From: Albula goreensis
Lineage: Eukaryota; Chordata; Actinopteri; Albuliformes; Albulidae
Reading direction: 5' to 3'
Assembly (NCBI GenBank): GCA_022829145.1
Contig: CM040741.1
Location: forward strand, 37,804,534 to 37,868,533
DNA length: 64,000 nucleotides
A program made the translations under genes and the position numbers. The notes under the pieces were generated by a model that saw only the letters and a program-made list of their open reading frames with translations, was not told the DNA's origin and did not search any database. Of the stretch, positions 1-15,613 are shown piece by piece. Positions within the stretch are counted from its first letter, which is position 1; every line of letters starts with the position of its first letter.

Positions 1-727
1 GCTCACCTTTAATTCTGTGTCTGACTATTCCGTGAAACCATCACAGAGGATATGCTTTCCACTATGACCCTTAAGTGTACTTTTTTTTTTAAACTGATGC
101 TTTACTCTTATTACAAGCTTGACATTTGACATTGTTACCATGGGGCTGAAGAGGTGAGGTTCAAATATATGACAATATGAGTCTGTGAGAGGGACTAATT
201 TTCTGGTAATCACTTTGCGAAATAACATGGTGGTGTTCCGGACTATTTCAGGTGATGATGGCGTTGTCCTATCAACCCAAAAAACTATTTAGATCACATA
301 TAGCAATGTGATAGTATACTGGTCTAACCACTGACTGCATTGTATTGGCAGTTAATCCTTATATTCTTTTGTGAGCAGTGTTGTCTGTTAATGTTGACAT
401 TTAAATATTGTGTCTGTAAATCTGAAGCTCATATCTCACAAGAAAAAGCCCTCTAATGCTCATTAAACGTTTAAAAAGGCATGAATCCAAAGAAACAAAT
501 TCAAATGGAATTAAATAGGGAAAGATTGATGACTGACCATGAAAGGTTTTTGAAAATTAAATAAAAATAGAAGAACAGGAAAGGTGTCTTACGTAATTGT
601 GGTAAATGCTAAAAATGCATCCTTCAGACTTTATCTTCAAATCAGAATCCACAACATGTGTAGGGCATGCAATAAAGTAGCATCCATGCCCTAAAGGTGG
701 AAATCGCTTTTTCAGGCTGCTTTTTTC

Positions 728-788
728 AGTACTGTATGTATTCTGTGCAGTACTGTATATGTTCTGTACTGTACTGTATGTATTCTGG
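728..788. repeat. Imperfect minisatellite, GTACTGTATGTATTCTG-like
   Basis: Three to four imperfect copies of a motif of about 20-25 bases built on GTACTGTAT and GTATTCTG. Confidence 0.65.
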
Positions 789-943
789 GTCGATGCCATG
801 CACAAGAGCCTAGATGCAGAACTTGTTCTCCAGTCTTTTAAGCACCGTGGAATGTAAGATATGGCTTTGAAACAGATGGTAACAATTACTTAAGACATTT
901 CTGAGGGACCTCTGCAATGTTATGATTTAAGCATATGGCAGCA

Positions 944-951
944 CAGAGAGA

Positions 952-1015
<64 letters not shown>
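944..1015. repeat. (AG)n microsatellite
   Basis: About 36 AG units with one GG interruption near 955, followed at 1023-1044 by a short (GT)n and a run of eight G. Confidence 0.95.
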
Positions 1016-1018
<3 letters not shown>

Positions 1019-2010
1019 TTGGGTGTGTGTGTGTGTGGGGGGGGCTAAATCAAAACCTCCAGAAGAGCGAGTCCCCACCCCAAAAATAAACATGACAATG
1101 TAAACACCTTGTAATGCTGGTTTAACTTGCCACTAAGCACTTTGCATTCATGATACATAGATGGGTCCCAGCAGCTACAGGTACTGAATGGTATTGGATC
1201 TGTGCCAGGGTATACATGCAGAGTGGTAAAGGAGCGACCTCAGTCTTTACTCTTTTACAACATTAAAATCTTTATTATAAACAATAGAACATGTTCTCAT
1301 AAGGGTACTGTAATTACTATTCATTCATTCTTGCACCAGAGCTTACTACATTATAAAAAAAAAACTATTGTGTGGCACTCTTATGGGACCTTTTTTGATT
1401 TCCAAATATATAAGGTTTCAGATCCAACCTCAGTTTGCAGCATCTATTCCTTACATGTTCATCAGTACCTTAGCTCTGTACTTCATCCTGCCATCCTCCC
1501 TATTCTGTATCTGAAAGAGGAAAAGGTGCGACTGACTTTTAATGTAAATGAGATACGCTATTTCCAAGGTGAGTCTCATCACTGCATTCGCAGGTTCACA
1601 GTTCAGTAATTTTGATGAAATTCTTTGCTTCTTCGCTATCTTGTTGTTGCTAAAGCTCTGTGAGCTCTCTTCAAAAGGAGAGTTATATGTTCTCCAGTAG
1701 AAGAGCAATACTTTTGGGCCAACAGCCATACTGTCCTGTAACTTTCCCTTGCCTCGTGGCTGAATGTTGGGTGTGGCCTGGTCATGTCTAGTGCAATGAT
1801 AGGGAAAGATAGGGAAGAGACACAATCTTATGAATGATCTCCTCCAAGTAATTCCGGTCTGAAATCCATGACTGTGTGACTGAAATCTGACAATTTTCAT
1901 TCAGTATGCCAATCTCCCAAAAATGTGTGGCCACCACCAAAGGGGGGCACCAGAGATACTTTATGAGACTGCAGAAGGGTAAACAAATTATTTTCCCAAT
2001 TTGCAACAGC

Positions 2011-2037
2011 AAAAATTAATAATTAATAATTAATAAC
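2011..2037. repeat. (AATTAAT)n short tandem repeat
   Basis: Three AATTAAT units in an AT-rich stretch. Confidence 0.75.
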
Positions 2038-4388
2038 AAATTATTTTCAATAATTAATAATGGTTATATTGTAAAAAAATAATAATTTAAAACAGGAAAA
2101 TAATTGTATTCATGGATCCCTGCTGCCAGTATGCAACGTTTGAGATAGTAACATATCTGGAAAAGCACTATCAGTAGAAAATGCAAGGAGTAAATTCATA
2201 ACAGGAAAGAAAAGGATGATTTGACTGTTGATTCAGAAAAACGAACAATGAGCTGGACAGATGAAAGGGGTATCATAATAGAAAATGGGAAAATGAAGTT
2301 AAGCATACATTTCACAAGAGCTGTGGTCACTGGAAAAAGAACACTAGAGAACCACTAATGTGTGCTGACAGTCAACATAAAATTTAATGACAGTATATTG
2401 TGATTCAATTAGTCTGGCAGGCAGGTTCACAAGTTTTATTTCTGAACAATGTATTGTTTCCACCGTCCACGCACGAGAAGCTAAGAAGGAAACTTGCACT
2501 CATATAATATCAAGGACTGATTTCTAACCTGGCACTGATATGTAGGAGCCGATGACAGCTGTATTATCAACCAGCACACTTTGTTTCTAAGCATCTGCAC
2601 TGGTAAAGTGATGTTGAGGGTACGTGTTTTTCACTTGTTAGCCTTGGGAAAGAGCAGTGCTGGAGAAAGAAAGGGCTCTTCCTTCCTGGTCACATTTCCT
2701 TTACTTCGCTGACAGTGCTTGTTATCAAGAGGGAAATGGCACTGTCCCACATGTCTGAGGAGTTAACCATTATGCGTCATCAAATATTTTCCGTAGTTCT
2801 ATATCCCAAAACTAATTACATGATTATTTGCTTACAGATTCAGCAGAAGTGAATCTTCAGGATTCAAACCTGTAATGTTCTGGTCGCAGGTCTAGTTCCT
2901 TTCTCTACTGCATTCCACATAAACCTGGGCTCATGCTTTTTAAAAGTACAATTCTGGACGAGAGAACTAAAGATAAAAGAATGTTATTTAATGAAGTCTG
3001 GTGAACAATACTGCTCTGCTGAATAATGCAAATATCCACCCTACCGTACAGCAGAACAATAGAGATAAAAGGAGTGACAGATGTTGTGGAAGCAGCATAC
3101 CTGTATTTTCAGTTTCAGGTATGAAACAAAACGCTGCTTGTTTCTGCTTTATTGTTAGATGTTGCTGTTATAATGAATAGTCAGTCTGGAGTTTTGCTGA
3201 ATTAACGTTTTTGATGAGAATCACTGCAAATCACCAGAGTCTCTATCTAAGATAAAATAAGTTATCCTTGACAATTGTGTTTTTTGTGTAAGGCTACATT
3301 TCTGAAATCATAAATGGAGACAAGTATTGCCTCATAGTACGTGCTGTAGAATACAATGTTGTGTTACCCTTGAGAAGGTACAGGTACTTCTACGGTACAA
3401 ACCACAGATTTGCTTTCATCGTGTTAAGAAATGGGGCTGAATGCAGTCACAAGTGCAGCAGTGTGAGGAATCAAAGCAGGCAGGTATGTAGTGTCTGAAA
3501 TGAATATTTCATGTCCCTCTTTACAACAAGCCAAGAGTATGAGAAGTGGGAGAAGACACATGCTTGACTAGGCAGGCTCCAGATAAGCAGACAGAAAATA
3601 GTTAAAAACAACTGGAAGTGATACTCTAGTGCACACATCGATGCCAAAAACAACATCTCTGAATTGGCAGTATCACTGAGAGGCAGCGCTAAGCTAGAAT
3701 GGCCTAAGCCTCTGGAACAGCATTTCAGAGAAGCTGAGGGCAATAGAAACAGCTGACTCGTTTAAGTGAGAGCTCAAAACATAACTTTATCCAGCATTAC
3801 CATCATAGCATTTTATCCTTCTACTTTCTGTACACCTTGCAATTTATTTCATTTATCTTTACACTTATTGTGTCTTGTGATTTAAATCTGTTGCGCTTGT
3901 GTTGCTACATTTTATCTTTATATCTATAATGCCTCCAATTTATTTTACTTTTATTGTGAAGCCCATTACATTGGACCATTGAACACAATGTTATACATAA
4001 ATAAAGAGTGATGGAAACAGTAGATATATAATCCAGTTGATACGTTTCCTGGAACGGTCCACTTACCCCTAGTCAAAGTATAGTTTGCTGTTACAGTATC
4101 CTCACCAAAACTGAAAGAAACTGAACATAGATGAAATGACAGGACACTTAGATACATCTATCTTCTGCCTGTTTCCATATGTATGTGTAGTGTATGCTGT
4201 ACAGCACACATGTAATATGCTTAGCTGTAGTAGTACAATGGAATATGGAAAAAGGGCTTCCAGGGTATTTACTGCATAAATGGTAGAACTGTCTGCTTTT
4301 ATCACTTCTGAGAGTGACACGGGAATGATAAGATGTGTGAATGCATGCCTGACCTTCACTTAGCAGCTGCAGCCGGCTGATGGCTTAC

Positions 4389-4423
4389 GCCTCCCCCGGC
4401 ATTTCGGTAAACACTGCAGCCAT
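4389..4423 (-). CDS. Candidate first coding exon, minus strand, from the CpG island
   Basis: On the minus strand, AGAGGATGG is a near-ideal start context (A at -3, G at +4). It opens MAAVFTEMPGE and runs into a good donor, GGC|GTAAGC, phase 2. The gene would run leftwards towards position 1. I could not find a convincing second exon in 1-4380, so the identity and even the reality of the gene are open. Confidence 0.35.
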
Positions 4424-4455
4424 CCTCTGACTGAGGCCCCGTTTTATTTAGACTA

Positions 4456-4611
4456 ATGCGATGTTCTGTTTCTATGGCGATGGGCAACCCACGCTTGTAC
4501 TCGATTTGCCGCGCTCTCTCGTTCGCTCGCGCAAATGGCAGCCCGGAGTCGCCAAGGGCTACCGACGCCGGACTTAAGAAGGTGCTGCTTCCTTTGACAA
4601 TGGTAGACTAT
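4456..4611 (+). CDS. Candidate exon, plus strand, from the CpG island
   Basis: An open frame through the CpG island ends at ACTAT|GTGAGT. Translation could start at 4456, or at the better context ACAATGG at 4600, giving only MVDY before the donor. It would join in phase 0 to a good acceptor at 5321-5322. No family recognised. Confidence 0.22.
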
Positions 4612-5322
4612 GTGAGTCTGGGGTCAAAGTCTTGTGAGGACATCCGTTTTGGTTTTTACCGTACGTCGCTTCGCCGAATGACGTCTTTCTTTTTTTAGGG
4701 TTCATTCAGAAGAACCTCATTAAATGGGAAGTGTTATAAAGGCTACATTCACCAGGAGGCTTTGGTGGGGCATATCTGAAGGGATGGAAGGTTCACAGTG
4801 GATTCCCTGTGTAAGCAACCATCCACACTGATCCCCCTTTGTTACAGCACTAAATGAAACCAAACGCATAGTGTTACAGATGAGGCCATCCTTGGAAAGC
4901 AGCTGTATATATAAAACCTCAGATCTACATCAATGGTCCTCTATTATAGCATGGAAACCTCTGTGTGCTCTTTGCTTATCAGAAATCATGTTCACATGTC
5001 AGCGAATGTGCTTTTCCGCCATGTTCACACAAGAAAGAATACTTATTGAACTGTCAGGCTGACTCATCTGTTAGAAAATGCTAGAAAACATAAACCACAC
5101 GACTTCCACGTTTTTCATGATTTGCATGATTGTCATGATCTTTCCTCCTTAAACGAAAAATGGATCTAACAGGGAAATATTTCATGTGTACTGAATTCAT
5201 ATTTGATTGAAGTTATTATTCTTTATATAAAATGGCAACTTATGCTGCATTGAACATCCTTCCCACAAAATCATTAAAAATGGCCAGCTAAGAGCATTTT
5301 TTTGTTTTGTGTGCATGCTCAG

Positions 5323-5592
5323 TATTTTGCATTCCGAACTGTAGACTCAGGCATTCCAGGAATTACGCCAGCTGGAGACTGCATAGAGTTTGCTGAAGGT
5401 GTTCCAGAGACGGAATCCATTCCTTCATTTCAGGGGGTCACGGCCAATGGCCACATATTTCTCACTCTTTCAGATTGGTACAATAGACATCTTTGGGGGA
5501 GAAAAGTCCACCGATGTGGGGCAGATTCCTGGGTTTTAATCAGCCTTTGTGACACCCACCGAGGAGGGGAAAAGGTCATGACTCTGAGCTGA
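5323..5592 (+). CDS. Candidate second exon, plus strand
   Basis: A strong acceptor (T-rich tract then GCTCAG, 5297-5322) opens a frame starting YFAFRTVDSGIPGITPAG that stays open to TGA at 5590. It is in phase with the donor at 4612. The translated text looks protein-like but matches no family I know. It may equally be a chance open frame. Confidence 0.2.
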   Translation, partial: YFAFRTVDSGIPGITPAGDCIEFAEGVPETESIPSFQGVTANGHIFLTLSDWYNRHLWGRKVHRCGADSWVLISLCDTHRGGEKVMTLS

Positions 5593-5599
5593 GAGCCAC

Positions 5600-8670
<3,071 letters not shown>

Positions 8671-8673
8671 CTT

Positions 8674-8904
8674 TCAGGAGCACAACAAGAGGCACAAAGA
8701 AGTAGGATTCCAAGGGAGGGGTGTCCCTTTTTGCATCTTCAGGAGAAAGGACTCTGCAATGCTATGTCTTAAGCTCTTGGCCAGTGCCAGAAAAGCTGAG
8801 AAAGCTACAATCACAGCACAAATTACAGCCCCCAGCACAAACAAAATAGCAACATAATGCTCACTTTTTCTCCTACCGTGAAGGTGGTTGGATCCAGTTT
8901 CAGC
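8674..8904 (-). CDS. Candidate terminal exon with a transmembrane segment, minus strand
   Basis: After the acceptor GCTTTCAG (minus strand), 76 codons run to TGA at 8674-8676. The frame begins AETGSNHLHGRRKSE. A long hydrophobic span follows (HYVAILFVLGAVIC and about 14 more residues), then a basic stretch, AKSLRH, and a short tail. This is the layout of a single-pass membrane protein C-terminus. AATAAA on the minus strand at 8229-8234 could end the transcript about 440 bases later, with a (CA)n tract in the 3' UTR. An alternative 28-base exon, 8877-8904, uses another frame. Family unknown. Confidence 0.35.
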   Translation of the reverse strand, partial: AETGSNHLHGRRKSEHYVAILFVLGAVICAVIVAFSAFLALAKSLRHSIAESFLLKMQKGTPLPWNPTSLCLLLCS

Positions 8905-10130
8905 CTGAAAGCCAATGATTTACTTCCTACACCTTATTATTTCCTATTTTAAGGGCTTTGGAAGGTGACCCAGGGTTTTGGAAGCCCTTCTTCTTTTGTC
9001 CGTGGCGGAGAGGCAGTCCCAAGCCCCAGTGTTATACCAAAAGTCTACAAGACAGCACAAAGGACTTCAGAGCCCTAAGTGTGCGTGCCCCCAGAAACAA
9101 TACTGCTGAAAATGCTAAAAAGTTTAAGCTGAGTTTGCGCTCGTATTAGGTGGGAAAAGCTGGCTAGCTGCCTGGGACAGAACAGTGGCCGCCTTGTCAA
9201 AGGCTAAACGAGGTGTGTAACTGTATTCAGGCACTTGCTGCCCTGGTCCTTCAAAACATTTACAGAAACGTCCACATATGGAACTTATTATTTCATTCGC
9301 TAGAGTAGAAACAGCTGAGAACAAGACAAGTATAATATTGGACACATTACATTGGCCAAAATAAAGTTATAAATAGCACCCCTAAAATGGTTTAACCCAT
9401 TATATGGTAGATGAGTGAATTTAAGCAAACATTGAATATGGTCTTGTTTTGATAAAACCCCAAATGGTGATGACTTCAGAGAAAGCAAAGCTAAGTGTAG
9501 CATTTAAGCATTCCATAGATTTTAAAATTTCATAATTAAATGAATAATTTAAATAAAAGATATTTTACATTCCAACACAAATCACCTGTAGAGAAAAAAT
9601 ACTGAATATGTAATACTATATTACTAAAAACAATAGATTTTTAAGAGAAAGCATCAAACTTAAAATGAATCCATAAACGTTACACATTTTGGAATGATAA
9701 AAAAGGGGAAGCACAGATTCAGAATTTTCATGGAATCAGAGTAGCAGAGTACCTTTCTTAAAGTCACATAAGTGATTATATCTGTGTTCAAGCAAAGCAG
9801 GATGAAACAACTCATACGTATTTATCAGAGATGTGAAACACTTCTGCAAACATCAGTTTGCATGTGAATGTGATAAGGATACCACACTCAAAAAAACGTC
9901 AGGTACAATCCATTACTCGGGCTTCTGTTGCAGAAGTGTGTTCAGAGGTTGGGTGTCCAAATCCCAGCCACAAAATTACTGGCTATATTCACACTGAAGT
10001 TCACACTGGCAAGGAAACAGCTGGCAAAGACTCTTTGGGGTGGGGGCAGTGAATCAGCCTGTTGCAGTCATGAGGTTCATTGCTCTCTGTCCACCTGCCC
10101 TGCCTAGGTTTGTGCCTGTAGTTTGAATAC

Positions 10131-10199
10131 CTGAACATGATGCCAGGTTCCCACACCAAGAAAGGAAATAGCAAAGAAATAATGTAACTGGTGCTGTGT
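10131..10199 (-). CDS. Weak candidate exon, minus strand
   Basis: A 69-base, phase 0-0 stretch with a very strong acceptor (long T-rich tract then CACACTGCAG on the minus strand) and donor CAG|GTATTC. It reads TQHQLHYFFAISFLGVGT and on to the donor. All three frames are open, so coding is not proven. Confidence 0.2.
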
Positions 10200-11535
10200 C
10201 TGCAGTGTGAACAATAGCAAAAGAAAGCATATAAAACAGAAGATTAGAGGGGATGTATTCATAGTTCATGAATGCATATATTATTTGCGTCTTACCTAAC
10301 TATGCTGACAATTACACAAGGATGCCATGCAATGTGGTAAAGAGATTAAATATTATTGTTTTGTGTTTACAACTCTATCAGGGTTTAGAATGGTATTTAT
10401 CTTTGCTGAAAATATTTTCATTCTACCACAGGTCCACCTGAGTCATCCTGGTAGTTTTTAGCTACATGTTGCATCATGTGGTTTGAAAATGGCGTTGCAC
10501 AATAATCAAGGGTGCATCTATGAAAGTATTTAACTTGCTCCCACAAAGATTTCCCACATACTGTGATGGCTGTGTTTATATGATTTCTGATGTGACCCTT
10601 TAAAATGGTGAAAAGCTCTGAAAAGTTTAAAGAAATTTCTGTTATTGTTTCAAAGTAATTTGCCATGTCAAACAGAGAAAAAACAGCAGTAGATACCAAA
10701 CTTTGGTTACATCAAATTATGGGAAGATAAATCGAAGAAAAAATGGGCACAATCACCGTTCACAGCAGAAATAAGATCTCATTAAAGAGAAATAATCAAA
10801 AATCTCTTTTAGTAGGTCAGAAAGATAAAAATGGATGAAATGAAAGAGAAATGGATGTAATCCATGGTGTTGAGAAACATGTGTATACACTTCTCTTCTC
10901 CCTCAATTCAGTAACCCAGTTAATTATGGGTATGTAACTGGTGGTATTTAATTTATGACTGCATTGTTTGCATTCCATCTACTTATCTTATATACAGGGA
11001 AAGTCAAATAAATTGCTATTCAAACGATAAAAGAGTTGGTTGGAAAAAATCATTACAGTGTTTATTTGTGGAACTTGTATATTCAGTTGTTAGCCAGAAC
11101 TTAATCTGGTACAGAAAACCTTCAAAATTCAGCAAATAGGTTTTTCTTTTGGATGAATATCTGTAACAGTTTAAATAGATTGCTGTCGTGACTTCTTGAA
11201 ATTGCGGTCTTGAAATTGTGGTCATTTACAATGAATACAATTGTACTGTTTGCTTTGCAAAAAAATAAATAATCTGGAGCAATAACATGCACCCTCAAAG
11301 TTATTTTGGGACTGAGAAGAGGGGATACTGGGAAATGTATTCATTTATTTGCTAATGTGGTGTACATGTGGCCTCTGGTTGTACCTGTTGATCCTGGATA
11401 TTCTCCCTTTGTACACAAGACATTACATCAACAGACTGGAACAGAGCAGACTGGAATATTACTGAGACACCTGGATAGTGAGGAGTGTTTGCTCACACGG
11501 CCACACAAGTATGTACACATGCACATGCACCCTCC

Positions 11536-11537
<2 letters not shown>

Positions 11538-11566
<29 letters not shown>
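11538..11566. repeat. (AC)n microsatellite
   Basis: About 14 AC units. Confidence 0.9.
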
Positions 11567-11569
<3 letters not shown>

Positions 11570-12366
11570 TAAGCGTGAGTGTGTACAAGAAAAAAACAGA
11601 TAACCACTGAATCAGATGACCGCTAAAACTTTCTGAGAATGGCCGAACTGTGGAAATTTGTGCTACTCCTTCTGCTCCAACGCTTACCTAATCCCAGAGT
11701 CAAAGTCACATCCAGGCTACGGGGTCAGTTTCATTAGCACCAGGCAAAAGCACAACCTTCTTTCCACCGTTCACTTACACTGACCTAGTGTGTCAGGTTT
11801 TCTTCCCCCATTACATACTGTGATCCCACAAGGATTCATTGTGAGGCTCAACTGCTGAAATAACCTCCTACCTCTTTCCACAGAAAGCAACCATTAATAC
11901 TGTACTTTCAAAATCGCCGGCATTAATATCTGCATAGCTAGTGAGGTTTGTACAAATAACCTTTCACCTCATAAACTAGGCATTTAGAATTATTTTCCAA
12001 TCAGTGCTTCTGGTGTTAAAGCTCAAAAAACAGGAAGTCTTTCTAGAGACATGTAATATTAGCGAAAAGGGCCCCTGTTCAGTGCATATCCCCTGCTTTT
12101 CCTGAGCGAATCTGAAGGAAGCTGCCCCACAGAAACAATGACATCAGCAAATATTATGTCCCCAGACAACGGATTTAACCAGAGTGTCGGAAGACATTTT
12201 GTCTTGTTGGCACACTTTTATCATGGATACAATTAAGATCCAGGTCATGTCAGGAAAGGGCAGACCGCATATTGTTCCTACTGGCAGTAAAAATATGTTT
12301 GACATACGTTTTGTTTAAAGAGCCATTTGCCATTATCTCAGCATAAATTCTTTCTTAAACAGGAAA

Positions 12367-12400
12367 CTGTTTTGAAACTGATTTTTTTTTTTCAAAACAG
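12367..12400. repeat. Hairpin, 11-base perfect arms
   Basis: CTGTTTTGAAA (12367-12377) pairs with TTTCAAAACAG (12390-12400) across a 12-base T-rich loop. Confidence 0.65.
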
Positions 12401-12912
12401 TGAGAATGTTTCCCAATGCTGGTATTTCAGTATATAAGAAAACATTTTAAGAAATGCTTGGATCACTGGTTATAACAGACGTTTTAATTATAACATCTTT
12501 TTAAAACTTTTCATTGTGCTCATATGCACAGCTTGAAAATAAGTACAGCTTTACAATATGCTTAAATGACAAAAAAAAATCTAAATGAATACTACCCTGC
12601 GGATTACTGATTTGTTTTGTTTTTGTCATTCCCTTTAAGTTATGCTTTTAATTTTTTTAAGATTCATTTTGCATTGGATTTTTGTTTAATTGTCAGTGTA
12701 TGTGTGAGACACTTCTCTGTTATATGAACTAGCATGATACCCTTTACCCCTTTGCTAGGCTGTCATGGTTTAGAATTATTTAGTGAACAGATCGCTTCCA
12801 GAGAGTGAAACACCTAATAGTTTTTTCAGATTTTTGCATGAGCTGATTTCTTCTAATTTTGTATCAGAAAAAATGCAACATTAGATTATGTTTTTACACA
12901 TACAGTCACAGC

Positions 12913-12928
12913 AATGTAAATTTACATT
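12913..12928. repeat. 16-base perfect palindrome
   Basis: AATGTAAATTTACATT reads the same on both strands. Confidence 0.6.
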
Positions 12929-13220
12929 ACAGTGGGGAAGCTGTCACAATCACATAAACTTCCTTGCTGTAGGTACAGTAATCAAGCCTCTGTGACATAC
13001 TTTGACCAGAAATATCAATTGTAATATAACATTCAATAGAAGCGACCAGTGCAAACAAACCATAACAAACACTTGTGACTTATTTCCACCTTTAAATTAT
13101 ATACAGTAAAATTACTGTGGAAAATAAGTTTCAGCGATAATGACAAAATACAATCTGGAAAAAAAAATGGTTGAATGAAATTAATACAAGTTTATACTTT
13201 GCTGTAGAAATGTGACTTAC

Positions 13221-13281
13221 CATAAGTTCTTCAATACTTTTTTGGGAGGCACAAAGAAAACGGGGGCAATTAAATTTATTT
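13221..13281 (-). CDS. Candidate internal exon, minus strand
   Basis: On the minus strand a poly-T tract with TTTACAG and a consensus donor ATG|GTAAGT bound 61 bases. Entering in phase 1 from the exon at 13433-13523, the frame reads E-INLIAPVFFVPPKKVLKNL and leaves in phase 2. The proline-flanked hydrophobic text looks like folded protein, but I cannot name it. Confidence 0.35.
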
Positions 13282-13432
13282 CTGTAAAAAAACAACATTC
13301 TTTTTCTGATATGACATCTCCTGGAGTCAGGCCAATATTGTTGATCCCATGGTTTCATTGAACTTGCATTAGACTAGTCTGTCCACTTACCATACAATGA
13401 TCTGTAGAACGTGACTAAATCTGAAGTCTTAC

Positions 13433-13523
13433 CTAATTCAATAGTGAAGCGCACACAAAATTTGTTTCTCTCAGGCAGAAATACACTTGAAGGTCTCTCT
13501 TGGTGTAACGCACACTCCAAAAT
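13433..13523 (-). CDS. Candidate internal exon, minus strand
   Basis: On the minus strand the acceptor TTTGTGCTTTCAG and donor TTAG|GTAAGA bound 91 bases that are open in phase 0 (ILECALHQERPSSVFLPERN, then KFCVRFTIEL), ending in phase 1. This fits the next candidate exon at 13221-13281. A competing frame through the same bases is also open until the donor, which lowers confidence. No family assigned. Confidence 0.35.
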
Positions 13524-15613
13524 CTGAAAGCACAAATATATTCACCAATTGTTGAGATCTTGCTGTCCTCGCCTGCCATTTAGGATGTTATGAATTACAA
13601 TTTCTGTCGGCTTTTGTGTGAAGGTTTAAATGTTTATCAATAGCATATTGATACAGTTTTATATTTAAAATGTAAGTGTTGAAGTATTGCATTTATAAAA
13701 TGTTGTTTCTCATAAATAAAATGCATCACATTAAGGTGAGTATCATTAGTGGTGTATTGAAATATATATATATTTCACATGTATGTGGTTAAATTGTAAG
13801 CAACCTACATTGGAAACATAGGGGACAGGTCAATTTGGGGTCAAAGTGTATTCAGATGAATAATAAAAATACACTATATATTTCTGCAAAACTTTCCTTG
13901 GATATGGCAGATGTGGTGATGTAAGAATTATTTACTGACACAATTATCAAAATTATAATCTCCTCTTTATAAAATATGTTCACCCATTTTACACTTCTCA
14001 GCAATGGTTCATATGGTTAAATGGATTTTTATCCAACTGTGACATGTGTTTGCTACATTGATAATATCAAAGAGATTTCATCACTCCAAAGTTGCAATTT
14101 GGGTCAGGTTATCCAAGCTCTGCACTTCCTGTCACACGACACATGAGTCATACAAAATCAACAGGTCCCTTTCTCCAGCACTTCAGTTACCTTCCTTTCT
14201 AAGGAAGGGTATTGTGTTATCTTATTTTAACAGCTCCACTCTGACTAGTCACATTTCACTGAAGAAAACACTGCGACTAACAATAGTCATAAACAATTGA
14301 AAAATGGATCCTTAAAAATTAAATAAACTGATTAATACAGACACGTTTTGATCATGTTTTATAACAATTTCAATTGTGAAATCAGTTTTAGCTGGGTTTC
14401 ACTGCATGTTTGCTTAACAAAACATGAATTCTTTAAATGCAGCACCATTGGCAACTGTATAGTGATTATTGTGCATTTCTAATTTAATTTCGGTTCATGA
14501 AATTTACATAATTTTGTAGGTACTTGTGGCATATATGTAACGTCCCTATGTAATGGGAATACAGACTTCAGTAAATAACAGTTTGAAGACTTAAACATTC
14601 ACATACTAAAAAAAGTCAGCATGTTTGCTGAGAAAAAAATGATAAAAAAGAGTTTTTTTCATGTCTAAAGACAGTAAAGCCGTTTTCTAATGCAGGAGCA
14701 TGCCCAGTAGCTCTGATGTAGGTCAGACAATCATAAAATGCTAAGTGCTAAAAGTGCAGTAATTCACAGGAAACACATGACAATGGCGGTAACAAGGCCT
14801 TGGTGGCGGTGTTTCCTTTTGTCAGCACATGCCGCCACATCCTAGCGATGGATGGACAGCTGCATCTTCCTGTTTTTCCTCAGGCCCGAGCCACACGGAT
14901 CTCACACGGACAGAGAATGACCGGGAGAGAGGGGATATGCTGAATCAGCTTGTGGCATGGAGGGGCGGTCCACTCTTCCAGTCACCAGACAGACTCCTTT
15001 TGCTCCTGCAGTGTTACTCCGAAGCATAAAACACAGTTCTCTTAAAGGCCGGTGGCTCAGCAGAGCTTCACCTTCCTTTTTAATATCGCACTGGATTGAG
15101 TCAAATGAAAAAATGAACTGTGAGTCCTTATGAAAAATAAAGGAAAACCTAACCTAAGGGAAAAAGAAAACTCAAGTACACTATTAGATTTATTATACAG
15201 AACAAACACAAAACAGACAGTCCTTAGAAACTCAATACATGAATACATGACAGGAATTTCTAATCAAGATTTGCTTATTCATTTCTTCATTAAAAAAAAG
15301 CTTGTGCTAAACAGACATTATAATTCAGTTCTTATTTATTTAGCCGAATATGTCACCCTACCCTTGGCTACTACCAGTGCATTAGAAATCACAGTCCAAA
15401 AAAAAAAAAACATTAGAAAAGAAGTCATCTTATCCAATGAATGCAAGAGTTTCTAAGTTTATTAAAACTAATTATGCAATGCAATAATCATGCCTAGCTG
15501 TCGGACAACAATACAACCAAGAAATGTCAAGCAAAATGTGTCTCTGGTAGTACAACACCTTATGGAATGTGGGTAGATCTGAGCTAAAGGAACTCCAGGT
15601 GCAGCTTCAAGAC

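Larger units (their letters stand above)
1..4370. other. No confident gene
   Basis: AT-rich sequence with a microsatellite (944-1015). Several open frames of 60-149 codons have no supporting splice or start context. A minus-strand gene from the CpG island at 4.4 kb could have exons here, but none was convincing. Confidence 0.5.
4380..4690. promoter_or_regulatory. CpG island, possible bidirectional promoter
   Basis: About 26 CpG dinucleotides in 310 bases, far denser than anywhere around it. Contains a split X-box (RFX)-like stretch, GTTTCTATGGCGATGGGCAAC, near 4467. Good start-codon contexts leave it in both directions: ATGGCTGCA on the minus strand at 4423, and ATGGTAGAC on the plus strand at 4600, each followed by a splice donor. 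A gene promoter is likely; the gene is not identified. Confidence 0.55.

Noticed and set aside
1451-1900. 149-codon minus-strand open frame
   Set aside because: No recognisable domain or credible start context, and a second minus-strand frame and a plus-strand frame overlap it. It could be an old repeat, but nothing supports a gene call.
10291-10345. Minus-strand TTAG|GTAAGAC donor
   Set aside because: The only upstream acceptor leaves a 9-base exon. Treated as a chance motif.
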